NCBI GenBank assembly: GCA_002286715.1
Contig: NSJX01000048.1
Span: 12,993 to 76,992 of the forward strand
DNA from: Dentipellis sp. KUC8613
Lineage: Eukaryota; Basidiomycota; Agaricomycetes; Russulales; Hericiaceae
Reading direction: 5' to 3'
DNA length: 64,000 bases
Positions 21,698 through 31,169 of the stretch are shown here, piece after piece. The position numbers and the translations under genes are program-made. The number at the start of each line of letters is the position of its first letter. The stretch's first letter is position 1. The notes under the pieces were generated by a model. It had not been told where the DNA came from. It did not search any database and saw only the letters and a list, made by a program, of their open reading frames with translations.

Positions 21698-21705
21698 TAT
21701 AAGTA
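21698..21705 (+). promoter_or_regulatory. TATA box, hydrophobic-protein gene 5
   Basis: TATAAGTA, the core of the gene 1 and 2 element, about 100 bases before the ATG at 21806. Confidence 0.45.
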
Positions 21706-21805
21706 CTCTATCATACACCCTTACATCCGCTCGTCGCTCCGCCTTCTCTAGACCCCCCTCGCACCCGTCTCTCGCCGTCTCCTGCAGCTCTCATCTTCTA
21801 AGTGA

Positions 21806-22526
21806 TGTCGAGACGATCCAAGGTGCGTTCCGAGCAATTTCTCCACCTACAAAAGTCGATCTGAGCTCCTATTATACATAACAGCAACGCACGCGTCGCC
21901 CACGCGTCGTCACGCGCTCTGTCCCCCTCCTGAGTCCACTCGCGCTGGCTCTTATGATTGGAATGATACCTGCCGAACCGTTTGAGAATCGTGATGCAGA
22001 GCCGGCCCTTCCTCTTCTCCCTCTTCCAGCACCTGTCCTAGAGCCCGAGATCGAAGAAGCGCACCCGTCTACTCCGCCATCTACCCTACATCCAGCCCCG
22101 CCTCACGACCAGCCCTCGTCTCCACCGCCTTACCAAACACCCACACCTCCGCCTGCCGCTCATCTAGATCCCGAGCAGAACACATCCGACTCCGACTCAG
22201 AATTCTTCCAACCCGCAACACGCGCGCTCGAGCTCGTCGGCTCGCTCATCTTATTTCGGGTCGCACTCGACCTGCTCTCCCCCCTCCTCGATCTGCTCCT
22301 CGTCGCAGCATCCATACTCCTCCTCGCCTTCTTCACCGCCTATCTTATCTTTGCCGTCGCCCTCATCGCCACCGTGCTCTCCATCGGCGCGGTGGTGCAC
22401 ATCTCGCCGTATGTTACTCTTGGCATCTTCATCGCGGCGCCGCTCCCGTCTCCGCCTCCGTCTCCGCCGCTGAAGCACTGCTGCCGGTGCATGCTGCTTG
22501 CACTATGCCTGGAATCGGAATCATGA
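21806..22526 (+). CDS. hydrophobic membrane protein, micro-exon family member 5
   Basis: Exon 1 21806-21823 (MSRRSK), intron 21824-21884, exon 2 21885-22526; 219 aa. The first part is basic, then comes a Pro/Ser-rich acidic middle (PSTPPSTLHPAPP; SDSDSEFF), then an approximately 70-residue hydrophobic domain (LVGSLILFRVALDLL, LDLLLVAASILLLAFFTAYL, IFAVALIATVLSIGAVV), and a short Pro- and Cys-rich end (HCCRCM). Same order of parts as genes 1-4: basic micro-exon, soluble low-complexity part, C-terminal hydrophobic domain. No family recognised. It is the last gene of the cluster, followed by tRNA-Thr. Confidence 0.65.
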
Positions 22527-22880
22527 CTATATGCGTGTCCCGGGCACGCTGGCCGGTGCGGTTTGTTTGAGGCTGTGATTTCGAGACTCGGGGCTGTTAT
22601 CACGGAAGTGCTTCTGCATTTCGTACCTGCTCTTACTCCTGCTTTTCTCTTGACTTGCATATCCGTACATCCGCGCGAACGCTCTCTAATGTAACCTCCC
22701 TTGCTCCGAGTCTCCCCGGCACGATTTAACGTCCTGTCGTCCTCTCGACCCACGTGCCATAATTGCCACCACGATACATGCCTCCTGCAGATGCAGCACA
22801 TGCCGCAGCGAGCACGTAAATTTGGAAATGCAAGACCAGTGCTACGAGAATCGTAAAATGAACGCCCATTGAGAAACACC
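22527..22880. other. intergenic stretch upstream of the tRNA-Thr terminator
   Basis: No gene supported. Confidence 0.5.
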
Positions 22881-22890
22881 AAAAAAAAAA
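22881..22890 (-). terminator. poly(T) terminator of tRNA-Thr
   Basis: Ten T on the minus strand, four bases after the tRNA 3' end; typical RNA polymerase III stop. Confidence 0.8.
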
Positions 22891-22894
22891 GGAA

Positions 22895-23001
22895 TGCCCA
22901 TTGGCTGGATTGAACAACCGACCTCACCATGGCTCCATTCGAATTTCGAAGTGACGTATATCGTATACGAGTGGCGCGCTCTACCACTGAGCTAAACGGG
23001 C
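22895..23001 (-). tRNA. tRNA-Thr (anticodon CGT) with intron
   Basis: Folds as a full cloverleaf: acceptor GCCCGTT/AATGGGC with discriminator A, D-stem GCTC/GAGC, anticodon stem CGCCA/TGGTG, T-stem GGTTG/CAGCC around TTCAATC. The anticodon loop reads CT-CGT-A, then a 35-nt intron (22965-22931) at the canonical position after base 37. Exons 23001-22966 and 22930-22895. Confidence 0.9.
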
Positions 23002-23983
23002 TATGTCCTATCTCTTCTTGTTGGCCTTATCGTCTTGGTTAGAGGGGGAAGTGGGATGGCACGGAGGCAACTATGGCAGAGCAGAGCACACTAGTACTCG
23101 AGCTTGATTGGACGTACGGGCGTTACGAACTCGAACGCGGGCGGAAGTAAATGAGAACCTGAGTTACGTATTCGGATTCGGAGTACTAGTCTTTGGTACA
23201 GAATAGAGAATATACACGGAGTCGATCAGCGTGAGCACGATGGCGATGGCGATGGCGATGGTGAGGAGGATTTCGTATACGTACAGAAAATGGAAAATGG
23301 GGACACGGAATATGGGTGTTACGGAAAGCAGCTTCTATGTTCGGAACTCGGCATTCTGGATTCTGGATACTGGGTTCTGGGTTATGTATGAAGTATCGAG
23401 TATGGAATATGGAATATGGACTAAGCAACCGTGACCGGGACGAGGGAAAGAGTTATCTCAAATACAGAAAAATAAAATCAAGCACGCCCCGCGCCCGCGC
23501 CTAACCATAACCGCGCACGCGCGGACGATCAAACGAGCAAACAAAGCCGAACATACGAACGGATAAGCAACCGAGCGACTCGACCACGAAAAAAAAGCAG
23601 GCAAACAATACGTAAATGCAGCAACCACGACCACGACCACAACCACAACCACTCGACTTCAAATTCAGCAAACAACGCAGTGGTGAAAACAAAGCAGGAA
23701 GCAGAAAGCAGGAAGCGGGAATATGATAGACGACAGACGACAGACGACAGACGACAAGCAACAGACGTGATGATGATGATGATGGGGGGACAGCCGCAGC
23801 GGAATACAGCCCGCCGGCTCCGGAGTGCGGGATGACATGGCGGCTGGAATGGAACGCAACAGAGCAGAGCAGCGAAAAATGGACATCGGAAAACAAGCGT
23901 CCACGCGCGCACGAGCAAATAAATACCCCCCCACCCCTTCTTCCCACCCACCCCTCACCCTACACACACCAGCACCCTCACCC
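23002..23983. other. stretch between tRNA-Thr and the Mei2-like gene
   Basis: No gene supported. Contains microsatellites: GATGGC repeats (23238-23265), GACGACA repeats (23724-23757) and ATG repeats (23768-23785). Confidence 0.5.
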
Positions 23984-26900
23984 TCACCCGCGCACGCCGC
24001 CGCCGGGCACAAATAGCGCTCCACGATTATGCGCGCTGCGCACCTTGCGCTGCTGGTGCGTCGGCGGCGGGAACTGCTCCGCGCGGCCCTGCTCCGGGCC
24101 GTCCGAGAAGAAGATCTTCGGGCGCCACGCCGGCCGCTCGTCCATGATCCCCGAGTTCTTGAATTTTTCGACGAGCGCTTCTTTGCCTCTGTAATCGGGT
24201 GGGCAAGGGTGGGAGAGGAGGCGCGTAGACGGGGGGTGAGGAGATGTGCGGATGGTGGATGGTGAGGATGGGAATGGAAATGGAGAAAGGGCGGACATGA
24301 GCATCAAAATAAATAAATAAAGAACAGGGAGAAAAAAGCGCACTGGTAGTTCGCATAGCTCATCTGCAGCACCTTCTCGCTCGAATACATATTCCTGCAC
24401 ATCCCAATCCCGCATCAGCGTTCCAGCTCTCAGATCAAAAAATTAACCAGACGCACCACTTCGTCCCCAGCTTCGCCTTCGCAAACTTCACCAGATCGTC
24501 CACCGTGATGAAATTCACAAACGCGTAGCCCACATTGCAGCCTTGCACCCCATCCCCCCCTTCAATCAGCACCACACCTTCACCCAAATCAAACGAAAAA
24601 AGCGCAATCCAAAGACTCACCATTCTGAAAATCCATCCTCAAATAGAAAAAATCAATCCGCCGCGGACACACCGCCGCGATATACTCCAGCAGATCGCGG
24701 TCGCTCATCTTGTTCGGGATGTTCTTGATCATCACCGTCGTCCGCGTGTCCGCCCCCGCCTCGATCCGCTCCACATTGATCTGGTTCCCCGCGCCCACCC
24801 CACCGCTCGCCCCTGCCCCCGTCGCAGTCTCGCCCGCAGGCACGTGCAGCCGCGCGCGCGCACGCGGGCGCACGACAAAGTCCGGATCGCGCTCCGCCGC
24901 GGAGGGGCCCTTCGCGCCGGGCGGCGCGCGCGCGCGTGAGGAGGAAGACGAAGACGCGGCGGCTGGCGGTGCCTGCCGCGCGGTGCGGCGCGGCTGGGGC
25001 GGCGGGAGCGTGTACTGCGCCTGGGGCGCGGTGCGGTGCTGGGGCGCGGCGGGGATGAAGCACGGCGCGGGCGCGGGCGCGTACTCGTACCCGCTGGGCC
25101 CGGCGTCGTACCCGTACCGCGGATATGCGTACTCGTAGCCCGCGGCGGGCGGCGGCGCGTAGTACGCCTGGGGCTCGTCCGCACCCGCGCGGGACGCATA
25201 GACCTCGCCGCCCGCGCGAGCCGCATAGCTCTCGCCGCCCACCCTCCCCGCATATCCCTCCGCGCCCTTTGCCTCCTCACCGCCCGCCCGCTCACTTACC
25301 CGCGCGCCCGCACCAAAGCTGACGCTGCGCTGGCGCTCCTCGGCCTCGCTCTGCGAGTGGCGGCGCTGCTCGTGCTCGTGCACGTCCGCGATGCTGAAGC
25401 GCATGCGCAGGCGGTCCTGCAGCGCGAACGCCTTGACGCCGTCGCCCGCCTCCGCGCTCGCGCTGCGCGGGCGCGTGTGCGCGTTCAGCTGCTGCGCGTG
25501 CGCGTCGAACGCCGTGTGCACCGACAGCTCGTGCTCGCCGCCCCCGCCACCTCCGCCGCCCGCCGAGGAGGTGCTCGGGAAGGGGATGGCGTTACCGTGG
25601 GCATGCGCGTAGTGCGAGTGCGCGGCGTCGGGCGGCGGCGCCGGCTGGGTGGAGTAGATCGCGTTCGCGTGGTTTTGATAAGCGGACGCGGGGGCTGACA
25701 TGCGGGGGGCGTGGGGGTAGTGCAGTGGGGTCGTCGGCGGGGTATGTGCGGGGTACAGGCGCATCTGGTGCTCGAGGACGGTCGTGGTGTTTTGCAGGCC
25801 GTGCAGCGCGGCGGTGGTTTCGCGGACGTCGTAGTACTCGACGTAAAAGCACTAGGTGGGGCGGGACGGCGTTAGCGCGATTTTTGGAGGGCGCAGACGG
25901 CGATGGCGGTCGGATACAGAGAAAAAGAGGGAGTCGGTGCGATCGGCAGATGAGGATCGGAGCGGGAGGGCAAAGTGGCCAGATGCAGTCGTCGTGGTCG
26001 GAGGATGGGGGCAAGGGCAAATGCCGCGCAGTGAGAAAGAACGCGGATCGGCGCCACCGTTCCAATTTAAACGGCAAGCCGCGAGTCCAAGCCCAAATGG
26101 GAGATTCGAAGCGAGAGAAAATGGGAAAAATAAGATCAGCTGGCTGCTGAGCGATAGGGAGAGGCGAAAAAACGACGAGGGGGTCTGGGCCCCATACGGG
26201 AAGAACAAGAATGCACGGTCTAAGAAGGAGAAGCAAAATGCGACACGTCTCCCGCGCTCGTTCCGATCACGTCGCACCCAAGGAAACAATAACGGATGGC
26301 ACTGTGCTGCAATCACTGTCTCGTCCTGGGATCATCACCACCTCGAGTGCGACGGGAAGCGGAAACACTGACAGGCTGGCCACCAGGACCCGGCCACCGC
26401 CGGGCGATCAGGAGACGGGCGGTGGTGCACGACACCTCATCATACCATCAACAGCTCGCTCCCGCAGCAACCCAGGCCACTCCATCCTGATATCCCGACA
26501 TCGCGACGTCAGACCACGATGGCATCAGTCCGCTCAAGTGCGAAACACGAGCGCGTCTCGACACGCTCCATGCCATCGATCACACGGAGTACACATAACC
26601 ACAGAAACAAATGGCAGGGAGACTGCGTGCTCACCTCGCCACGACCATCAGTCTCGCGAAAGGCGAGCAGCTTGCCAAAGCTGGCGAGGATGTCTCGGAC
26701 CACGACGAGGTCGGCCGTCTGCGGAGAAAGGAGTTGCAGGAAGAATGCAGTCTCGGCCTCGATCTCCGTGACCGCAGACAAACCTCGGGGAGTGAGCTTC
26801 CAAGTGCGTCGGGCATGTGAGAACAACGACAGGAAAGGGAAGCGCATATACGTACCTTTTTAGCATCGTCCAGCGATAGATATTCTGCCCGCAATTCCAC

Positions 26901-27886
26901 CTCGTGGTCCTCACCACCTTCATCCACGCGCACGCGCTTCCCAGACAGCCTCCGCCGCGCGCATTCAGAGGCACGAATGTCGTAAAAGACGAGGATTATG
27001 ATGCCCATGGTCTGGAGGTGTCCGGCCCAAATTCCCTTGAGCGCAGACGAGTCGCTGTTCCCGGGACTATCGAAGACGACGCGGACGGCCTTCTGGGAGA
27101 GAAGCCGCGGCACGTTTCTCACCTGAAATAGCCAGGTGAGGGCGGCGACCCGGAGCGTGCGCGCAAAGGACGTACCAGAAGGAACCGGCTAAGCGGTGCC
27201 TCGTGTCCTACGCTCGCGGAGAGCTCGGTTGGGGTGCGGTCGTCTTCTTTCGGGCGGAAGGCTGCGCCGTCATCGTCGTCGTCGTCGAGGGAGATGACAT
27301 TTTGGCCGTGGTCGCGGCGGGGCTGCTTGGCTGGTGCATACGGCGCGCGCCAGCGGGTTCCGGGTTCTGTGAACGCGTCTGTCGGGGTGACAGGCTGGCC
27401 GACGGCGCTGAGTGTCTCGTTCAGCGACGAGGACGGGGTGAGCGGCGGGGTGAGCGGGAGAGGCGGGCGGCGGGGCGACGCGTGGGAGGAGCGGACGGGG
27501 GAGGTGAGCGCGTCGATGGCGAGCGGGATTTTTTGGGGGTGGGATTCGGGGGGAGCGGCGAGGTCGAGCGGGCCGAACTTGGAGTGAAGCGCGGCAGTCG
27601 TCGGAAAGCGGGCGGCGGTGGCGGGGGGCGACGCGTCGGGCGATGCAGGCGGCGGTCGCTGGTGCGCGGGCACCCTGGGCGGTGTCAGCAGGTCCGATAA
27701 CAAAGAAAAGAGAGCAAAAACATACCAGAGGTTGGGGAGAGACGGGGACGAATGGAGTCGCTGGGGGTCTTTGGGCTGGAATGCAAGAGGTGAGCAGGCG
27801 GAGGAGCGGGGGAAAAGAGGGCACGGACGTTGCGGAAGGGGAACATGGTGTGCGGAAAAGAGGGCAGCGAGGGCGGGTTCATGCAT
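23984..27886 (-). CDS. Mei2-like RNA-binding protein
   Basis: RNA-binding protein of the Mei2 family, which in fission yeast drives meiotic entry by binding RNA. Eight exons on the minus strand: 27886-27726, 27674-27176, 27122-26856, 26796-26635, 25851-24621, 24541-24457, 24394-24344, 24188-23984; 886 aa. The C-terminal Mei2-type RRM is unmistakable (VMIKNIPNKM, then RIDFFYLRMDF, then NVGYAFVNF; about residues 733-810, followed by the conserved extension SGIMDERPAWRPKIFFSDG). An earlier RRM-like segment (about 310-390, with FYVEYYDVRETTAAL) is split by a 783-nt intron, far longer than its neighbours. The middle is Ala/Gly/Tyr-rich. The start is the least certain part: a CTATATAG box sits only a few bases before the chosen ATG, so the mRNA may begin downstream. 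Confidence 0.85.
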
Positions 27887-27896
27887 GGCTATATAG

Positions 27897-29777
27897 GCCG
27901 CGCAGACACTCGACCAGCGAGAAGCCGCCTCAGATCTCAATTTGCGGATCCTCTCCAGATCCCCGATCCCCCTTCCGCTTCGATGCGATCCCCTCGTGAT
28001 ACAGCCACCACCTCTTGGCCAAAACAGGCATCGCCCATCCGCAGACCATACCCCCGAGCGCCCTACAGTCCCCACCTACGCACGCAATCACCGGGCCCAC
28101 CGACTCGTCTGTATCAATACCACCGTGACTCCCCCGGCTGTCGATCCCCCGGCGTTCCTAGTCTCTCGTCTTCGCACCAGTACACCTCCGGACGAGCCTC
28201 GCTGCACGCGGCAGACGCCCAGCACGCGGCCCATGTTGTCTTCCCAGGAAGGACGTCGGCTGCTAGACGTGTCGCCGCGACGACAAAACGGGAGCAAAGT
28301 GGCCTCTATCGGGCAGCTCGTTCCTCGCGCCTTCCGCATCCGGTACCGGCCCGGCCGCCTGGCGCGCGCGATTAATTCCATGCCCGCCGCCCAGCGAAAC
28401 ACCGCCCGCCGTCCCCTTCGCAACGCCCCCTCGAGTCCCGCCGTGCATCCATCCAGTCCGTATTCAGTCGCGTCCTCGCCATCACACATATCCACCGCGG
28501 CCATCCCATGGCGCGCGCGTGCAATATATGTCACGGTACGCGTCCGCTCCAGTGGCACCCGCTCATCAGGCCAAGACGCCGACGTTTCACGTCTGTCCGT
28601 GCGGCGCCTGGAGGGCCGTGCGGCGCACGCTAGTCCCTCCACGCTCTTCGTAATCCACGTCGCCCCGTGCCCGAGGACGGGTGTATTCCGTAGACGCGCC
28701 CTTGCAGCTGCACCACTGTAGTTCCTCGCGGCTGTGTTGTCCAAGGCGATGCTGCAGTGGTGGGTGGTCCAGAGGCGCACATGTACACCGAGGGCGACCC
28801 GGAGCGCGTTTCCGTCGGTAATCTGTGCTTATGCCTCCCTGGGACTGCGCGCTGCGCGCGTTTTATTTCCGAGGGACAGGATTGGGGCGCGAGATAGGAG
28901 ACATGATGGTGAGATGCAATACTGACGGACCTCCTCTCGAGTCTTAACAATGCGCTGCTCTGAGTGGCGGAGCGAACATCCGTGTCGCGCTATCGGTGGC
29001 GTTTTCTTCATGCCATCTGTCCCATATACTATCACTCAGCATCTTCTGTCCAGTGAACACTCAGCGGACTGCTTTTCCGCCGTACTCCTTCCACGCGTTC
29101 AGCAGATGACCCGCATGCTCGGGCTTCGGAATGTCTGGTAGTATATCGGAACTTTTGCGCAGCGCGGTGTATTGGACGCGTCATCGTGACCGTGCCGTCA
29201 TCGTCTTCCTCGTACAAACCGACCAGCGACCAAAACAAGCCGAACGCTTAGGCTCTATCCACGCGTCAGTCTCTCCTTTCGCCAACACTCATCTTCAATG
29301 CGCCATACGCGTCCCCACCCGCCGTCACCTCCTACACCCCCCTCCCCCGATCCAGACCCGAACACCCCACGCCCGGATTTCATCTAAGTACATAACGGCA
29401 CGGCCTCGCCTGCTCTACGTCGACTTCGACATCTGGGGAGCGTAGATTGAAGTTGGCTGATGTCGAAGGTCGATGTCAAATAAACTCAAGCTCGATACTA
29501 CGCAGTATGCGCCATGTAAGAAGTACCCGTCGCGATATCATCGATCCTCGTATGTAACGCATAAATATCACACAACAACGATGCACGTCCGCCCGGGCCT
29601 ACGAGCCGAACGCAGATCTCTTGCGCTGGTGCTGGTGCTGGTGCTGGTACCACGCGCATCTCATCCAACCAACCATCCATCCAACCGTCCACCACACTCG
29701 CATATAGTATAAGTACATTACGTCTCCACTGCTGCACCACCGTACACTAAGCAGCAAAACACAACACCAACACCCCC
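27897..29777. other. stretch upstream of the Mei2-like gene
   Basis: Long frames exist on both strands (27942-28721 plus, 28088-28780 minus), but they overlap each other, show no domain and are explained by high GC. A GCTGGT microsatellite lies at 29627-29650. No gene supported. Confidence 0.45.
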
Positions 29778-29783
29778 AAAAAA
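29778..29783 (-). terminator. poly(T) terminator of tRNA-Ile
   Basis: Six T on the minus strand, about 20 bases after the tRNA 3' end. Confidence 0.65.
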
Positions 29784-29804
29784 GAGACAATGCATACCAA
29801 TTCA

Positions 29805-29878
29805 TGGCCAACGTGGGGATCGAACCCAAGACCTTCGCGTTATTAGCACGACGCTCTAACCAGCTGAGCTAGTCGGCC
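29805..29878 (-). tRNA. tRNA-Ile (anticodon AAT)
   Basis: Complete cloverleaf without intron, 74 nt: acceptor GGCCGAC/GTTGGCC plus A, D-stem GCTC/GAGC, anticodon stem TCGTG/CGCGA with loop CTAATAA, T-stem TTGGG/CCCAC around TTCGATC. Confidence 0.95.
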
Positions 29879-30038
29879 GATGCTCCTTCTTCGCACTCAC
29901 TGGCTACCAGCCCCGAGGGTGGAGGAGGAAAGCAGCGTGAGGCTTGAGGGAAAAGCAAGGCTCGGAGGCTTCGGAGCAAGGCGCGATGAGGCAATACCGC
30001 AGGCCACAGTGAGGATGGTGTGTGGGGACACGAATGCT

Positions 30039-30139
30039 CCTTCGATAGCTCAGCTGGAAGAGCGTGAGACTGTAATAGGATAATACACACCCTTGCGCGG
30101 AACATCTCAAGGCCGCTGGTTCGATCCCGGCTCGAAGGA
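30039..30139 (+). tRNA. tRNA-Tyr (anticodon GTA) copy 1, with intron
   Basis: Acceptor CCTTCGA/TCGAAGG plus A, giving the C1-G72 pair typical of eukaryotic tRNA-Tyr. D-stem GCTC/GAGC, anticodon stem TGAGA/TCTCA, loop CT-GTA-A then a 28-nt intron, T-stem GCTGG/CCGGC. A T6 run at 30161-30166 follows. Confidence 0.93.
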
Positions 30140-30160
30140 GTTCCTGGCCCACGTTAGAAG

Positions 30161-30166
30161 TTTTTT
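30161..30166 (+). terminator. poly(T) terminator of tRNA-Tyr copy 1
   Basis: Six T, 22 bases after the tRNA 3' end. Confidence 0.65.
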
Positions 30167-30308
30167 ATCCCCCAAGGACCAAGGCACTCCCCATGTAAGT
30201 ACGTCGATGCAAAAATGCACTCCCCATGTACTCCCGTCGACACGAAAGTGCACTCCCTCCATCCCTCCCAGCGCTGGCACGATCATCCGGGACACTCAAG
30301 CACCCGCG

Positions 30309-30334
30309 AAACAAAAAAAAACAAAACAAAAAAA
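30309..30334 (-). terminator. T-rich terminator of tRNA-Tyr copy 2
   Basis: Several T runs on the minus strand just after the tRNA 3' end. Confidence 0.65.
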
Positions 30335-30358
30335 GTAAACGGTTTCCAATTTACGTGG

Positions 30359-30457
30359 TCCTTCGAACCGGGGTCGAACCAGTGACCTTGAGATACAATG
30401 TGTATTGTGTACGTTAGCCATTACAGTCTCACGCTCTTCCAACTGAGCTATCGAAGG
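30359..30457 (-). tRNA. tRNA-Tyr (anticodon GTA) copy 2, with intron
   Basis: Same body as copy 1 except small changes in the D-loop and T-arm (T-stem CACTGG...CCGGTT region). The 26-nt intron after base 37 has no similarity to those of copies 1 and 3. All stems pair. Confidence 0.93.
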
Positions 30458-30652
30458 GATATGTGCTCAGGGTGTCGGTGACGGTATTTCCAGATGCATA
30501 TATAAGGTCGTCCATATGCGTGTCGATCGTCGGTTCTTGTCGTTCTTGTCATTGCACAAGCAGCACTGACTAGCACCCACTTACCTCCTCACCCCACCCC
30601 ACAACCCGCCCTCACCCCGTACCCTCACCCCACGCCCAGCCGACAAAATCAG

Positions 30653-30745
<93 letters not shown>
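30653..30745 (+). repeat. 93-base poly(A) tract
   Basis: Uninterrupted A93 on the plus strand. On the minus strand it is a T93 run starting 24 bases after the 3' end of tRNA-Tyr copy 3, so it may be an expanded Pol III terminator. Its length may also be affected by sequencing. Confidence 0.9.
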
Positions 30746-30746
<1 letters not shown>

Positions 30747-30768
30747 AGAAAATGAATTTCGCTGCCCA

Positions 30769-30877
30769 TCCTTCGAGCCGGGATCGAACCAGCGGCCTTG
30801 AGATGTTCCGCGCAAGGGTGGGTGCTTAATAGGTATCCGGTTACAGTCTCACGCTCTTCCAGCTGAGCTATCGAAGG
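30769..30877 (-). tRNA. tRNA-Tyr (anticodon GTA) copy 3, with intron
   Basis: Mature sequence identical to copy 1, but on the opposite strand and with a 36-nt intron. The last part of the intron (CCCTTGCGCGGAACA) equals that of copy 1 while the first part differs. Confidence 0.93.
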
Positions 30878-31169
30878 GTGGTGGGGTGGTTTGATGGGTG
30901 GCCAGGGTTGACGGCGGGAGGGTGTGTGAGAGCGCGCAAGGTTCTGGTGCGGTTATTGTATGGTGTATCGCGGCGAAGTCTGATGCTGGGATTGGTACCG
31001 ACATATCTAAACGTCCCGTTCTCACCGAAAGATATCGATATATCTGAGTGCCCCATTCTAAGAAAGTTGATAGTTGTACAAGTCACAATGCGTTCGAAAT
31101 GCTGAGTCCTGACCTAGACAGTAAAAGGAATCAGTGCACCGACCCAACAGCGAAAACGATCAAACGCAC

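Noticed and set aside
24710..25700. Long plus-strand frames opposite the Mei2-like coding exon
   Set aside because: Mirror frames of a GC-rich, Ala/Arg-biased exon; the minus strand carries the clear Mei2 motif.
26211..26771. Plus-strand frame inside the long intron of the Mei2-like gene
   Set aside because: Partly overlaps an exon of the gene on the other strand and has no domain.
27942..28780. Long overlapping frames on both strands
   Set aside because: They overlap each other, lack domains and splice logic, and contain no recognisable motif; most likely GC-driven.
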